The notes: a model not told the origin generated them from the sequence alone. Shown: positions 9,155 to 18,940, numbered from the stretch's first letter. The stretch: DNA of 64,000 bases from an uncultured Gellertiella sp. (GCF_963457605.1 NZ_OY735139.1:930001-994000); one strand, 5' to 3'. Made by a program: numbers and translations.

Positions 9155-11961
9155 TCGGGTTCGGTTTTACCACACCGCTGGTGCTCACGGCGCTTTTGGC
9201 CCTTCCGCTGATCTGGTTCCTCTTGAAACTGACGCCGCCGCGCCCGGCACACGAGGTCTTTCCGCCGCTGCGCATTCTGGCAAGCCTGTTACAGCGTCAT
9301 GAAACCCCGGCGCAAAGCCCCTGGTGGCTGACATTGCTGCGCCTGCTGCTGGCCAGCGCCGTGATCCTCGCGATGGCCGGGCCACTGCTCAATCCCCGCC
9401 GCGACCATCTGTCGACCCGGGGGCCATTGCTGCTGGTCATCGACAACAGCTGGGCTGCCGCCCCCGACTGGCGGGAGCGGGTGGCCGCAGGCGAGGCGCT
9501 GATCGCCGAAGCGGAAAGCCGGAACCTGCCGGTCTCGCTGATCCTCACCGCCGACGACAGCAATGATGCGACCCCTCAAGGTGCCGATGTCGCCCGCGCC
9601 CGGCTCGAGGCGGCCGCCGCCCGACCCGTGCCAGCACCACGCGACAGGCTGGCAAGACTCCTTGCCAATGCCTTTCAGGCCCAGGCACCGGGCTCGGCGG
9701 TCTATATGACTGATGGCGTCACCCTTGCGGGCAAGGGTTTGGCAGAAGACAGGACGCTGGCGACACTCTCGGCCCTTGCCCCCGACAGGCTGACCCTGAT
9801 CCGCAGCAAGGATGACAGTACGCTCGCCATCACCGGGGTCCGCAATGCGGTCGAAGGCGTCGAGGTCACCGCATCGCGCGCCGATTCTTTCGGCAGCGCC
9901 GATTATCCGCTGTCGGCCTTTGACCGCCAGCAGCGCGCCATCGGCACGGATGTCCTGCACTTTGCCGCGGGTGCCGCCGTCGGCCACGGGCTGATCCGGG
10001 CACCGCTGGAACTGCGCAATGAATATGCCAGCATCGCCATCGGCATCGCGCCAAATGCCGGCAGCACCTATCTGCTCGACGACGGCGCCAAACGGCGACG
10101 GGTCGGCATCATCGGCGGCGACAGTGCCGAATCGGCAAGGCCGCTGCTCTCCTCGGTCTATTATATCAGGCGGGCGCTCAGCCCCTTTGCCGATATCAGC
10201 CAGTCCAATTCAAACGATCCCGGCATGGCGCTGACCGGGATGCTTGCCTTGAAGCCATCGGCCCTCGTGCTGACCGATATCGCCAAATTGCCGGGCGGGC
10301 CCGGAAGGGCGCTGCTCGACTGGGTCAGATCAGGGGGAACGTTGATCCGTTTTGCCAGCCCCGAACTTGCCGCCAGCGAAGGCGACGATCCCTTTGCCAC
10401 CGTGCCGCTGCGCCGGGGCGAGCGCAGCTTCGGCGGGGTGCTGTCCTGGAGCGAGCCACAGCCACTAGCCGCCTATCCCGACATCGGGGCCTTTGCCGAT
10501 CTGCCCAGGGCTGATGACGTGCATGTGCGCCGCCAGATTCTCGCCGAACCCTCCCCCGATCTCGCCCAGCACACGCTGGCAAGCCTTGCCGATGGCACGC
10601 CGCTGGTCACCTCCCGCAAGCTGGGGGCCGGCGAGATCGTGCTGTTTCACGTCAGCGGCGAACCAGGCTGGTCCGATCTGCCGCTCTCCGGCCATTTCGT
10701 CGAGATGCTGCGGCGGCTGGTGCAATTGTCCCGCTCGACCATTGGCCAGACCGGCGCGAATGGCAAACCCGAACCGCTGCCGCCCTATCGGCTGCTGTCG
10801 GCGGAGGGGGCACTGACCACCGTCTTCGGATCGGCAAAACCGCTCAATCCCGCCACCGATCTCGGCGGTATCGCCGACACCACCCATCCGCCCGGCCTTT
10901 ACGGCGGCGAGGATGGCTATGTCGCCCGCAATCTTCTGCCTGTCGGCACCGAATTGCGCCCGATCCCTGCCGTCGTGGACGGCAGGGCGGTGGACTCGCG
11001 ACCGCTCACCATCGAACAGCCGCGCGATCTGGTACCGCTGGTGATCGGTCTGGCGCTGGTGCTGGTGATGCTGGATGGTCTGGCGGTGCTGTGGCTGAAC
11101 GGCGGGTTGCGCCTGCGTCGCGCAGCAACCGCCGCCGTGCTGCCCCTCGCGTTGCTGACGCTGTTTGCCTGGCCGTCGGGCCCGCTTCGCGCCGATGACG
11201 GCAAGCCGGGTGACGAGACGCTGCGCAAGCGGCTGGACACAACCCATCTCGCCTATGTGGTGACGGGAGAAGAGGCGGTTGATGCGATCTCGCGCCAGGG
11301 GCTTGCAGGTCTCACCGAATTTCTCGCCTATCGCACCGCACTGGAGCCCGGCCAGCCCGAAGGCGTCGACATTGCCAGGGATGAACTCTCTGTCTTCCCG
11401 CTGATATACTGGCCGGTCAGCGCCACCGCCCGCATGCCGGATGCGGCAGCCATTGGCCGGATCGGGGCCTATATGCGTGCGGGCGGAACCGTGCTGTTCG
11501 ACACCCGCGACCAGTCCGAACATGCCTTTGGCGACACTGCCGTCACGCCGAACGGCGAGCGGTTGCGCACCATTCTCGCTGATCTCGACATTCCGCCGCT
11601 GGAGCCCGTGCCAGCCAGGCATGTGCTGACCCGCAGCTTCTACCTGATGACCCAGTTTCCGGGTCGCTATGCGGAGTCACCGCTCTGGGTCGAGGCGGGA
11701 CAGGGCGGCAACAGGTCCAGCGATGCCACGCCGGTCTCGCCCGACGGGGTCAGCCCGATCCTGATCACCGCCAATGACCTCGCCGGGGCCTGGGCGGTCG
11801 ATGACACCGGCAACCCGATCCTGCCCACGATACCTCCGGATGAGAACCAGCGGGAATATGCCTATCGCGCCGGGGTCAACATCATGATGTACATGCTGAC
11901 CGGCAATTACAAAGGCGATCAGGTACATGTGCCGGCATTGCTCGAAAGGCTAGGCAACTGA
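9151..11961 (+). CDS. BatA-like membrane protein with C-terminal DUF4159
   Basis: A 936-aa protein. Residues 1-85 form the BatA N-terminal unit: hydrophobic VLTALLALPLIWFLLKL, then PPLRIL, then a second membrane segment ending MAGPLLNPRRD. A VWA-like region follows (LLLVIDNSW) but its MIDAS serines are not obvious. Two further membrane segments lie near residues 630-680 and the DUF4159 domain fills roughly 690-930 (LSVFPLIYWP, GGTVLFDTRDQ). It is translationally coupled to both neighbours. Role: envelope component working with the MoxR ATPase; the exact function is unknown. Confidence 0.86.
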   Translation: MIGFGFTTPLVLTALLALPLIWFLLKLTPPRPAHEVFPPLRILASLLQRHETPAQSPWWLTLLRLLLASAVILAMAGPLLNPRRDHLSTRGPLLLVIDNSWAAAPDWRERVAAGEALIAEAESRNLPVSLILTADDSNDATPQGADVARARLEAAAARPVPAPRDRLARLLANAFQAQAPGSAVYMTDGVTLAGKGLAEDRTLATLSALAPDRLTLIRSKDDSTLAITGVRNAVEGVEVTASRADSFGSADYPLSAFDRQQRAIGTDVLHFAAGAAVGHGLIRAPLELRNEYASIAIGIAPNAGSTYLLDDGAKRRRVGIIGGDSAESARPLLSSVYYIRRALSPFADISQSNSNDPGMALTGMLALKPSALVLTDIAKLPGGPGRALLDWVRSGGTLIRFASPELAASEGDDPFATVPLRRGERSFGGVLSWSEPQPLAAYPDIGAFADLPRADDVHVRRQILAEPSPDLAQHTLASLADGTPLVTSRKLGAGEIVLFHVSGEPGWSDLPLSGHFVEMLRRLVQLSRSTIGQTGANGKPEPLPPYRLLSAEGALTTVFGSAKPLNPATDLGGIADTTHPPGLYGGEDGYVARNLLPVGTELRPIPAVVDGRAVDSRPLTIEQPRDLVPLVIGLALVLVMLDGLAVLWLNGGLRLRRAATAAVLPLALLTLFAWPSGPLRADDGKPGDETLRKRLDTTHLAYVVTGEEAVDAISRQGLAGLTEFLAYRTALEPGQPEGVDIARDELSVFPLIYWPVSATARMPDAAAIGRIGAYMRAGGTVLFDTRDQSEHAFGDTAVTPNGERLRTILADLDIPPLEPVPARHVLTRSFYLMTQFPGRYAESPLWVEAGQGGNRSSDATPVSPDGVSPILITANDLAGAWAVDDTGNPILPTIPPDENQREYAYRAGVNIMMYMLTGNYKGDQVHVPALLERLGN

Positions 11962-14027
11962 TGGATCTCGGCTTTTTTCCGCTGGCCCCGCTGCCGCTGA
12001 TTGCGCTTGCCACGCTTGCGGTGCTGGCGATTGGCGGGCTTGGGCTTGAACGGCGGCTGCGCGGCGCAGGGCTGCGGCTGGCGGCCGGTCTGGCGCTGGT
12101 GCTGGCGCTCGCCAATCCGGTATTGCGGCAGGAGGATCGCGCCTCCCTTTCCACCGTGGTTCCGGTGATTGTCGACCGCAGTCAGAGCCAGCAATTGCCG
12201 GAGCGCAAGGCAATGACCGACCGGGCCGAGGCGACCCTGCGCGAGCGGCTGGCGCGGATACCGGGTCTCGAACCCCGCTTCATCGAGGCGAAGGAGGATC
12301 AGGAGAGTGACGAGCCCGCGACCCTCCTGTTTTCCCGGCTGGCCGATGCCACGGCCGATGTGCCGCCGACCCGGCTCGGCGGGGCGATTCTTCTCACGGA
12401 CGGCGAGGTGCATGATGTCCCGGCCAGGGGCCTGCCGCACGGCTTTTCCGCCCCGGTCTCGAGCCTGATCACCGGGCGGTCCGGCGAAATTGACCGGCGG
12501 ATCGAGATCCTCAATGCGCCGCGCTTTGGTCTGAAGGGCAAGGATGCGGAGATCCTGTTCCGGGTGGTCGACGATGGCGTCGCCTCCTCCGCGCCTGCAA
12601 CCGTCACCATTCGCGTCGATGGTGCCGAGACCGCCACGCTCACCGCCGTCCCGGGCGAACCGGCCGCGTTCCACTATACGATCAGCCATCCCGGCACCAA
12701 TGTGGTGGAATTGCAGGCGGAGGCGCTGCCTGGCGAAATTACGGATACCAACAACCGGGTGGTGCATCTGCTACAGGGCATTCGCGAAAACATGCGGGTG
12801 CTGCTGGTCTCCGGCGAACCGCATGCGGGCGAACGCACCTGGCGCAACCTGCTGAAATCCGATGCCGCCGTCGATCTCGTGCATTTCACCATCCTGCGCC
12901 CGCCGCAAAAGCAGGATGGCACGCCGATCAACGAGCTGTCGCTGATCGCCTTTCCGACCCAGGAACTGTTTGTCGACAAGATCAACGAATTCGACCTGAT
13001 CATCTTCGACCGCTACCAGCATCGCGGCGTGCTGCCGCTGGTCTATTACGACTACATCGCCCAATATGTGCAGCGCGGCGGGGCGCTGCTGATTGCGGCG
13101 GGACCGGAACATGCCGGGGCCGATTCCATCGCGCTCACCCCGCTTGAAAGCGTGCTGCCTGCCGCCCCCGACGGCACCGTCAGCGAAAAGGCCTTTTACC
13201 CGCGCCTTTCGCCTGAGGGCAAAAAGCACCCCGTCACCCGCGGCCTTGCCGGTGGTGACAGCGAGCCGCCGAAATGGGGCCGCTGGTTCCGCAGCATCGG
13301 CGTCATCGATCCGCAGGGCAAGGTGGTGATGGAAGCCGCCGACCACAAGCCACTGCTGGTGCTGAACCGCGCAGGCGAAGGCCGGGTGGCCATGCTGCTC
13401 TCCGATCAGGGCTGGCTCTGGGCGCGCGATTTTGAAGGCGGTGGCCCCCATGCCTCGCTCTACCGGCGCATCGCCCACTGGCTGATGAAGGACCCGGATC
13501 TCGAAGAGGAAGCCCTGACGGCTTCGGCCAATGGTCATACCCTGACGGTGACCCGCCAGACGCTGGGCGACGTGCCGGGCAAGGTGACCATCCGCACCCC
13601 GTCAGGCAAGACCCTGACGCTCGATCTCAAGCCCGCCGAACCCGGCCTTTACCGGGCCGAGGTGATGGTGGAGCAAACCGGGCTGTTCGAGGTGAAGAAT
13701 GCTGATTTCACCCGGCTCGTCCATGTGGGCGCGGCGGATGCGCCGGAATTCAAGGCGATGATTTCAACCGAAAAACTGTTGCAACCGGTCGCCGACGCCT
13801 CTGGCGGCATCGTCCGTCGGATTGAAAGCGGTGACCGGCTAGTCCTGCCGGATATCCTGCCGGTCAGCAATGGGGCGCGGGTGGATGCCAATGGAAGGGT
13901 GCTGATCCGCATGACCGGGGAAACCGTGCTGCGCGGGGTGACCACGCTGCCGCTTCTCGGCGGCACCTTCGGCGTCCTCGTCCTGCTCCTGGGCCTTGCT
14001 GCCAGCTGGTGGCGCGAGGGACGGTAG
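11961..14027 (+). CDS. large membrane protein of the MoxR operon, glutamine amidotransferase-like fold
   Basis: A 688-aa protein with two N-terminal membrane segments (residues 8-50), a long periplasmic region, and a last membrane segment at about 665-682. The middle (MRVLLVSGEPHAGERTWRNL to GALLIAAGPEHAG) resembles the class I glutamine amidotransferase-like domain found in BatA-associated proteins, but no catalytic Cys is apparent, so it is probably structural. ATG 11961 shares one base with the upstream TGA. It closes the MoxR operon and converges on the GNAT gene. Confidence 0.8.
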   Translation: MDLGFFPLAPLPLIALATLAVLAIGGLGLERRLRGAGLRLAAGLALVLALANPVLRQEDRASLSTVVPVIVDRSQSQQLPERKAMTDRAEATLRERLARIPGLEPRFIEAKEDQESDEPATLLFSRLADATADVPPTRLGGAILLTDGEVHDVPARGLPHGFSAPVSSLITGRSGEIDRRIEILNAPRFGLKGKDAEILFRVVDDGVASSAPATVTIRVDGAETATLTAVPGEPAAFHYTISHPGTNVVELQAEALPGEITDTNNRVVHLLQGIRENMRVLLVSGEPHAGERTWRNLLKSDAAVDLVHFTILRPPQKQDGTPINELSLIAFPTQELFVDKINEFDLIIFDRYQHRGVLPLVYYDYIAQYVQRGGALLIAAGPEHAGADSIALTPLESVLPAAPDGTVSEKAFYPRLSPEGKKHPVTRGLAGGDSEPPKWGRWFRSIGVIDPQGKVVMEAADHKPLLVLNRAGEGRVAMLLSDQGWLWARDFEGGGPHASLYRRIAHWLMKDPDLEEEALTASANGHTLTVTRQTLGDVPGKVTIRTPSGKTLTLDLKPAEPGLYRAEVMVEQTGLFEVKNADFTRLVHVGAADAPEFKAMISTEKLLQPVADASGGIVRRIESGDRLVLPDILPVSNGARVDANGRVLIRMTGETVLRGVTTLPLLGGTFGVLVLLLGLAASWWREGR

Positions 14028-14028
14028 A

Positions 14029-14535
14029 TCAGGCCCCTGCCCGCCAGCCGATGACACCCTTCAGCCGTTCGTGGATGCCGTCGCTGAACGGCACGACCAG
14101 AACCCGGTGCTGGTCGACGGGTCCGGGGAAGGCAAGCGATTTCGGCGCGACCCGCTCGAAGCCGATCTTCTGGTAATAGGGAGGATCCCCCACCAGCACC
14201 ACGCCGTCCGATCCCGCCACACGCGCCGCTTCGAGCGCCACCTTCACCAGCTTCTGGCCAATGCCGAGATTCTTGTGGGAGGGCCGGACGGCGAGCGGCC
14301 CCAGGAGATGGCCCCTGACCGACCCGGCAAGAACCGGGGTCATCCGCACCGAACCGATCACCTCGCCCCTGTCGGTGCAGACAAAGGACAGGGCGCGATC
14401 ATGCGGCCCCTGCTCGCGGATACGGGCGGCAGCACGGGCAAAGCGTCCGGGGCCGAAGGCTTCCTCGTTGATCAGTTCAATGACGGCATCGTGGGAGGCA
14501 TCCTCGGAGAGGTAGGCAAAGTCGTGCTTTTTCAT
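14029..14535 (-). CDS. GNAT family N-acetyltransferase
   Basis: A 168-aa acetyltransferase. Motif A, which binds acetyl-CoA, is seen as LAVRPSHKNLGIGQKLVKVA, followed by DGVVLVGDPPYYQKIGFERV, a pattern typical of the predicted N-acetyltransferase YhbS-like group. The substrate is unknown. The stop lies 1 bp from the stop of the convergent MoxR-operon membrane protein. Confidence 0.87.
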   Translation of the reverse strand: MKKHDFAYLSEDASHDAVIELINEEAFGPGRFARAAARIREQGPHDRALSFVCTDRGEVIGSVRMTPVLAGSVRGHLLGPLAVRPSHKNLGIGQKLVKVALEAARVAGSDGVVLVGDPPYYQKIGFERVAPKSLAFPGPVDQHRVLVVPFSDGIHERLKGVIGWRAGA

Positions 14536-14734
14536 GATGGGAAACCGGTGTGCAGACGGGACATGGGTGCGCGGTCACGCTTCAGGCAGCGTGGCAGGGG
14601 CATCAGCGTCGTCGCAGGGACCAGGAATTCATCAGGCGCACGGTCTTCCGTTCGGCAAAGGATGATCTGGCCGATAGCAGGAAAAAGCCGGTTCGCCAAA
14701 TGAAAAACGCAGTGTTCACCGTTGGCCCGCTCGC

Positions 14735-14789
14735 TTTCCGCACGCCTGTCCCTATGCTTATACCAATTATAAAATATAACAGGTGAAGC
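14735..14789 (+). promoter_or_regulatory. AT-rich promoter/operator region before hydroquinone reductase gene
   Basis: Just upstream of ATG 14790 the composition changes sharply to AT (TATACCAATTATAAAATAT). The stretch includes the partial inverted repeat TTATA-CCAA-TTATAA, which could be a -10 region overlapped by a regulator site. No regulator gene lies next to it. The assignment is by composition and position only. Confidence 0.4.
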
Positions 14790-15830
14790 ATGGGCATGCT
14801 GATTGAGGGCGTCTGGCACGACGTCTGGTACGATACCAAGGAGAGCCAGGGGCACTTCCGGCGCAGCCAGTCGCAGTTTCGCAACTGGGTCACCGCCGAT
14901 GGTTCGGCAGGCCCCTCGGGGGAGGCCGGCTTCAAGGCTGAATCCGGGCGCTACCATCTCTATGTGTCGCTTGCCTGCCCCTGGGCGCACCGCACCCTGA
15001 TCTTCCGGCGGCTGAAGGGTCTGGAAGAGCATGTCAGCCTGTCGGTGGTCGATCCGCTGATGCTGGAACATGGCTGGGAATTCCATGACCGCGATGGCGC
15101 GACGCGGGACCATCTGCTGGAAACCGACTATCTCTGGCAGGTCTATGTCAGGGCCGATCCCGCCTATTCCGGCCGGGTGACGGTGCCGGTCCTCTGGGAC
15201 AAGGAGCGCCGGACCATCGTTTCGAATGAATCCTCGGAAATCATCCGGATGTTCAACAGCGCCTTTGACGACATCACCGGCAACAGTCTGGATTTCTATC
15301 CGCCGGACCTGCGCACCGCCATCGATGCGATCAACCCCGAAATCTATGACCGCGTCAACAATGGCGTCTACAAGGCAGGTTTCGCCACGACCCAGGCCGC
15401 CTATGCGGCGAGTGTCAATGCCCTCTTCGTCATGCTCGACCGGCTGGAGACGCTGCTGACCGATCAACGCTACCTGACCGGCAGCCGGATCACCGAAGCC
15501 GACTGGCGGCTGTTCACCACGCTGGTACGGTTTGATCCGGTCTATGTCGGGCATTTCAAGTGCAACATCCGCCGCATCGCCGATTATCCCCATCTTCAGG
15601 CCTACCTGAAGGATCTCTACCAGGCGCCGGGTGTTGCGGAGACGGTGAATTTCCGGCACATCAAGGAGCACTATTACAGAAGTCACGCAACCATCAACCC
15701 GACCGGGGTCGTACCCCTCGGACCGGTGATGGATCTCGACGGCCCGCATGGCCGTGAGCGTCTGGGGATGGAAAAGGGAATTGCCTATGGGTCGGTCGAT
15801 TACGCTCCTCGACGGAGGCATGGGACGTGA
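14790..15830 (+). CDS. glutathionyl-hydroquinone reductase (YqjG/ECM4-type glutathione S-transferase)
   Basis: A 346-aa protein of the Xi-class glutathione transferases. The redox-active cysteine is in YVSLACPWAHRTLIFRRLKG. The C-terminal domain carries YLTGSRITEADWRLFTTLVR and VGHFKCNIRRI, both diagnostic of the family. These enzymes reduce glutathionyl-hydroquinones with glutathione and take part in quinone or aromatic detoxification. AGGTGA precedes the ATG. The last 44 bp overlap the start of the homocysteine methyltransferase gene in another frame, an unusually long overlap. Confidence 0.92.
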   Translation: MGMLIEGVWHDVWYDTKESQGHFRRSQSQFRNWVTADGSAGPSGEAGFKAESGRYHLYVSLACPWAHRTLIFRRLKGLEEHVSLSVVDPLMLEHGWEFHDRDGATRDHLLETDYLWQVYVRADPAYSGRVTVPVLWDKERRTIVSNESSEIIRMFNSAFDDITGNSLDFYPPDLRTAIDAINPEIYDRVNNGVYKAGFATTQAAYAASVNALFVMLDRLETLLTDQRYLTGSRITEADWRLFTTLVRFDPVYVGHFKCNIRRIADYPHLQAYLKDLYQAPGVAETVNFRHIKEHYYRSHATINPTGVVPLGPVMDLDGPHGRERLGMEKGIAYGSVDYAPRRRHGT

Positions 15831-16692
15831 ACTGCAACGCTCCGGCGCACCGTTCCGCCAGCCGGAATGGTCGGCGCTGGCGCTGATCGAGGCGCCTGCC
15901 TTTGTCGGTCGCGCCCATGCCGCCTTTGCCCGGGCGGGGGCCGATGTCATCACCACCAATTCGTATGCGGTCGTGCCCTTTCATATCGGTGCGGAGCGCT
16001 TTGCCCGCGACGGGGCGCGGCTTGCAGCCCTCGCCGGGCAACTGGCCCGCCAGACGGCGGACGAGACCGGGGTCCGGGTGGCGGGTTCGCTGCCGCCGGT
16101 GCTCGGCTCCTACCGGCCGGACCTGTTCAATGAACGGCAGGCAACGCCCATCCTTCAGGTGCTGATCGACAATCTCGCGCCGCATGTCGATTGCTGGCTG
16201 GCCGAGACGCTGAGCAGCACGGCGGAGGCCCGTCTGGTGCGCAGGCTGCTTGGCGAAGATCACCGCCCGCTCTGGCTGTCCTTCACGCTCGATGACGCCC
16301 ATGCCAAAGCGGTGGAGACCGGGGGCGAGACGCCGCGCCTGCGCTCCGGCGAAGCCATCGGCATGGCGGCGCAAACGGCAATCGACTGCGGGGCCGAAGT
16401 GCTCCTGTTCAATTGCAGCCAGCCGGAGGTGATGGAAAGCGCCGTGCGGGCGGCGGCGAGCGCCCTGCCCGCCCATATCCGCATCGGCATCTATGCCAAT
16501 GCCTTTGCCACCGAAGCCGACGATACGGATGCCAATGCCGACCTGCACGAGATCCGCGCCGACCTGACGCCGGACAATTATCGGCGATTTGCCGAGAAAT
16601 GGGTCAAGGCCGGGGCAAGCCTGATCGGCGGTTGCTGCGGCATCGGGCCGGAACATATAAGGGCGCTGGCCGAAGCGCTGGCCCCGGCCTGA
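15787..16692 (+). CDS. homocysteine S-methyltransferase family protein
   Basis: A 301-aa zinc methyltransferase (MmuM-like). It has the N-terminal LLDGGMGRELQ and ITTNSYAVVPFH, and all three zinc-ligand cysteines, one in LLFNCSQPEVM and two in LIGGCCGIGPEHI. It transfers a methyl group from S-methylmethionine or a related donor to homocysteine; the natural donor is not evident. ATG 15787 follows AAAGGGA and lies within the 3' end of the preceding gene, so the two are probably cotranscribed and coupled. Confidence 0.88.
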   Translation: MGRSITLLDGGMGRELQRSGAPFRQPEWSALALIEAPAFVGRAHAAFARAGADVITTNSYAVVPFHIGAERFARDGARLAALAGQLARQTADETGVRVAGSLPPVLGSYRPDLFNERQATPILQVLIDNLAPHVDCWLAETLSSTAEARLVRRLLGEDHRPLWLSFTLDDAHAKAVETGGETPRLRSGEAIGMAAQTAIDCGAEVLLFNCSQPEVMESAVRAAASALPAHIRIGIYANAFATEADDTDANADLHEIRADLTPDNYRRFAEKWVKAGASLIGGCCGIGPEHIRALAEALAPA

Positions 16693-16696
16693 GCGC

Positions 16697-17200
16697 TCAC
16701 CACTCGGCCGGGCGCGGGCGGGCTCCGGCAAGTTCGGCAAGCCTCGCCAGCGTTGCATCGGTCGTGTCGGCGGGCAGGGCCTCGAGAGGGAAAAAACCGG
16801 ATTCGGCAATTTCCCGGTCCGGCAGGCGCGGCGAGGTCTGGCGCACCCGGACGCGATAGAACAGCACGTGATCGCGGCGGCTAACCCTGGTATTCAGGTA
16901 GACATGCAGCAGTTCCGGCGGCTCCAGCAGTTCGAGATTGCCCTCTTCCCGGAGTTCCTTGACCAGGGCCTGCTCCACCGTCTCATCCCGTTCCACCCCA
17001 CCGCCCGGCATGTACCAGCCGGGCAGATAGGTATGGCGCACCAGGAACACCCGGCCTTCCCCGTCAAAACAGGCGGCGCGAACCCCGAGCGTCATGCCGC
17101 GCGACCAGCGGTAATAGAGGTGGACAAGGCGAAGTGCGGCTTTCGTCACATGCTTTTTCCAGCCCTTCCGGGGAAACTCCGGCACGCCTGCTGTCGTCAT
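16697..17200 (-). CDS. Nudix hydrolase
   Basis: A 167-aa Nudix enzyme with the box GGGVERDETVEQALVKELRE followed by EGNLEL. The catalytic segment is slightly unusual because EEGN replaces the more common EE-[TL]-G. The N-terminus has a basic/aromatic stretch (ALRLVHLYYRWSRG) often seen in Nudix proteins acting on sugar nucleotides or phospholipid-linked substrates. The substrate is unknown. It converges on the methyltransferase gene and diverges from the metallophosphoesterase gene 40 bp away. Confidence 0.86.
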   Translation of the reverse strand: MTTAGVPEFPRKGWKKHVTKAALRLVHLYYRWSRGMTLGVRAACFDGEGRVFLVRHTYLPGWYMPGGGVERDETVEQALVKELREEGNLELLEPPELLHVYLNTRVSRRDHVLFYRVRVRQTSPRLPDREIAESGFFPLEALPADTTDATLARLAELAGARPRPAEW

Positions 17201-17240
17201 CGGTCTTGCCCCTTTTCACGCGCACCGCTAAGTGTCGCCC

Positions 17241-18152
17241 ATGTTCAAGCTCGCCCATATCTCCGATGTCCATCTCGGCCCGCTGCCCAGACTGACCTTG
17301 CTGGAGCTCGCCTCCAAACGCCTTACCGGGTTTGTGAACTGGCACCGCAACCGGCGCAAGCATCTTTTTCCCAATGCACTGGTCGAGGTGCTGGAGGACC
17401 TGCGCCGGAAGGAACCGGACCATCTGGCGATCACCGGCGATCTCGTCAATCTCGCGACGGGGCTGGAATTGTCGGGTGCCCGCGACTGGCTGCAGATGAC
17501 CGGCGATCCCCGCTGGGCGACCGTCGTTCCCGGCAATCACGATGCCTATGTGCGCGGGGCCTATCAGCGCGCCATGTGTCTGTGGCACGACTATGTGCGC
17601 GGCGACGATACGCCTGACGCCTTCGATCCAGAACGCAAGCTGTTTCCCTCGTTGCGCCGTCGCGGGCCGGTGGCACTGATCGGCTGTTCCAGTGCCATTG
17701 CCACCCCGCCCTTTTCCGCCGCCGGCTTCTTCAGCCCGCGCCAGGCCCGCGCCACCGCCCACCTGCTGACGGAGGCAAAACGCGAGGGTCTGTTCCGGGT
17801 GGTGATGATCCATCATCCGCCGGTGCGCGGTGCTGCCGAGACCCACAAGCGGCTGGTCGGCATCGCCCGGTTCGGGCAGGTGATGCGCGAGGTCGGCGCG
17901 GAACTCGTGATCCATGGCCATACCCATGTGAATTCGCTGTTCTGGCTGGAAGGGCAGGATGCCCGGGTGCCGGTGGTCGGCGTCGCCGCCGCCTCGCAGG
18001 GACCGGGCGGCCACAAGCCGCGCGCCGGCTACAACCTGTTCCGGATCGGCGGCTCGCCAGGCGACTGGCACCTGCATCTTGACCGCCATCAGCTCAGCGA
18101 CACCGGCGATGCAATGGGCAAGATTTCCAGCATGGTACTGTCCGGCCGCTGA
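17241..18152 (+). CDS. calcineurin-like metallophosphoesterase
   Basis: A 303-aa protein with the full set of metallophosphoesterase motifs: ISDVHLG, ITGDLVN, VVPGNHDAY, MIHHPPV and IHGHTHVN. These residues bind two metal ions. Related rhizobial proteins are annotated only as phosphohydrolases, possibly acting on cyclic nucleotides or lipid-sugar phosphates. ATG 17241 is chosen; an in-frame GTG lies 9 nt upstream. It has no signal peptide and is probably cytosolic. Confidence 0.9.
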   Translation: MFKLAHISDVHLGPLPRLTLLELASKRLTGFVNWHRNRRKHLFPNALVEVLEDLRRKEPDHLAITGDLVNLATGLELSGARDWLQMTGDPRWATVVPGNHDAYVRGAYQRAMCLWHDYVRGDDTPDAFDPERKLFPSLRRRGPVALIGCSSAIATPPFSAAGFFSPRQARATAHLLTEAKREGLFRVVMIHHPPVRGAAETHKRLVGIARFGQVMREVGAELVIHGHTHVNSLFWLEGQDARVPVVGVAAASQGPGGHKPRAGYNLFRIGGSPGDWHLHLDRHQLSDTGDAMGKISSMVLSGR

Positions 18153-18268
18153 TCCGCAGAAAGATCACGTTAAGTTCATTGACTGTCAGTGACGGTGTAG
18201 AGAACAACTGTTTTCGCAAAGCGCAATTTGGACTATGCTTGCCCCGACCCAATTCCTGGAGGAGACGC

Positions 18269-18844
18269 ATGATGTTCACAGCACATAAATCCACATCCCT
18301 CACCCTCGGCGCTGCCGCCCTGCTGGCCGGCCTCGCCTTTGGCCTTTCCGCCCCCGCCTTTGCTGCGGGCTCGCAGAGCGACGAGACCACGCCGCCCGTC
18401 AAGACCGAAACCACCAAGAAATGCACGGATGGCAAAGTCTGGGACAAGAAGAAGAAGGAATGCGTCAAGCCCGACCAGGCCAGCATGAACGATGACGAGA
18501 TCTATTCGGCAGCCCGCGAATTCGCCTATGCCGAACAGTATGACAATGCCATCAACGTGCTGAAGCTCGCCCATAACCAGAACGACCCGCGCATCCTCAA
18601 CTATCTCGGCTATTCCAACCGCAAGGCCGGCCGGATGGAACTGGGTATGAGCTACTACAAGAAGGCGTTGCAGATCGACGGCAACTATATCCTGGCCCGT
18701 TCCTACATGGGGCAGGCGCTGATCCAGCAGGGTGACATCAATGGTGCCAAGGTCCAGCTCGTCGAAATCCGCGACCGCGGCGGCGAAGGCACCTGGGCCT
18801 ACCGCTCGCTTCTCGGCTCGCTGAACGGCTACCGCACCTACTGA
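18269..18844 (+). CDS. secreted tetratricopeptide repeat protein
   Basis: A 191-aa protein with a signal peptide (residues 1-34, cleaved after APAFA), a short Lys/Cys-rich segment (KKCTDGKVWDKKKKECVKPD) with two cysteines that could form a disulfide, and then two or three TPR units (ILNYLGYSNRKAGRMELGMS, YYKKALQIDGNY). It is probably periplasmic and binds other proteins. GGAGGAG lies 5 nt before ATG 18269. A strong terminator follows immediately, so it is likely monocistronic. Confidence 0.85.
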   Translation: MMFTAHKSTSLTLGAAALLAGLAFGLSAPAFAAGSQSDETTPPVKTETTKKCTDGKVWDKKKKECVKPDQASMNDDEIYSAAREFAYAEQYDNAINVLKLAHNQNDPRILNYLGYSNRKAGRMELGMSYYKKALQIDGNYILARSYMGQALIQQGDINGAKVQLVEIRDRGGEGTWAYRSLLGSLNGYRTY

Positions 18845-18857
18845 GTGCAAGTACAAG

Positions 18858-18897
18858 GCCCCGCAGGACGTCTAAGGATGTCCTGCGGGGCTTTTTT
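18858..18897 (+). terminator. rho-independent terminator of TPR gene
   Basis: A near-perfect hairpin (CCCCGCAGGAC / GTCCTGCGGGG, loop GTCTAAGGAT) is followed by six T residues, 14 bp after the TPR stop. Confidence 0.95.
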
Positions 18898-18940
18898 GTG
18901 TTGTTCCTGTTTGCAGCTTACCCACCGCCCGCACAGGTGC

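Noticed and set aside
14757-14780. TTATACCAA shared with the edge of the 44-bp palindrome at 35114
   Set aside because: Only nine bases match and no second arm follows; more likely an AT-rich promoter.
14532-15959. 475-codon minus-strand ORF
   Set aside because: Antisense to the glutathionyl-hydroquinone reductase gene; no ribosome binding site or motif.
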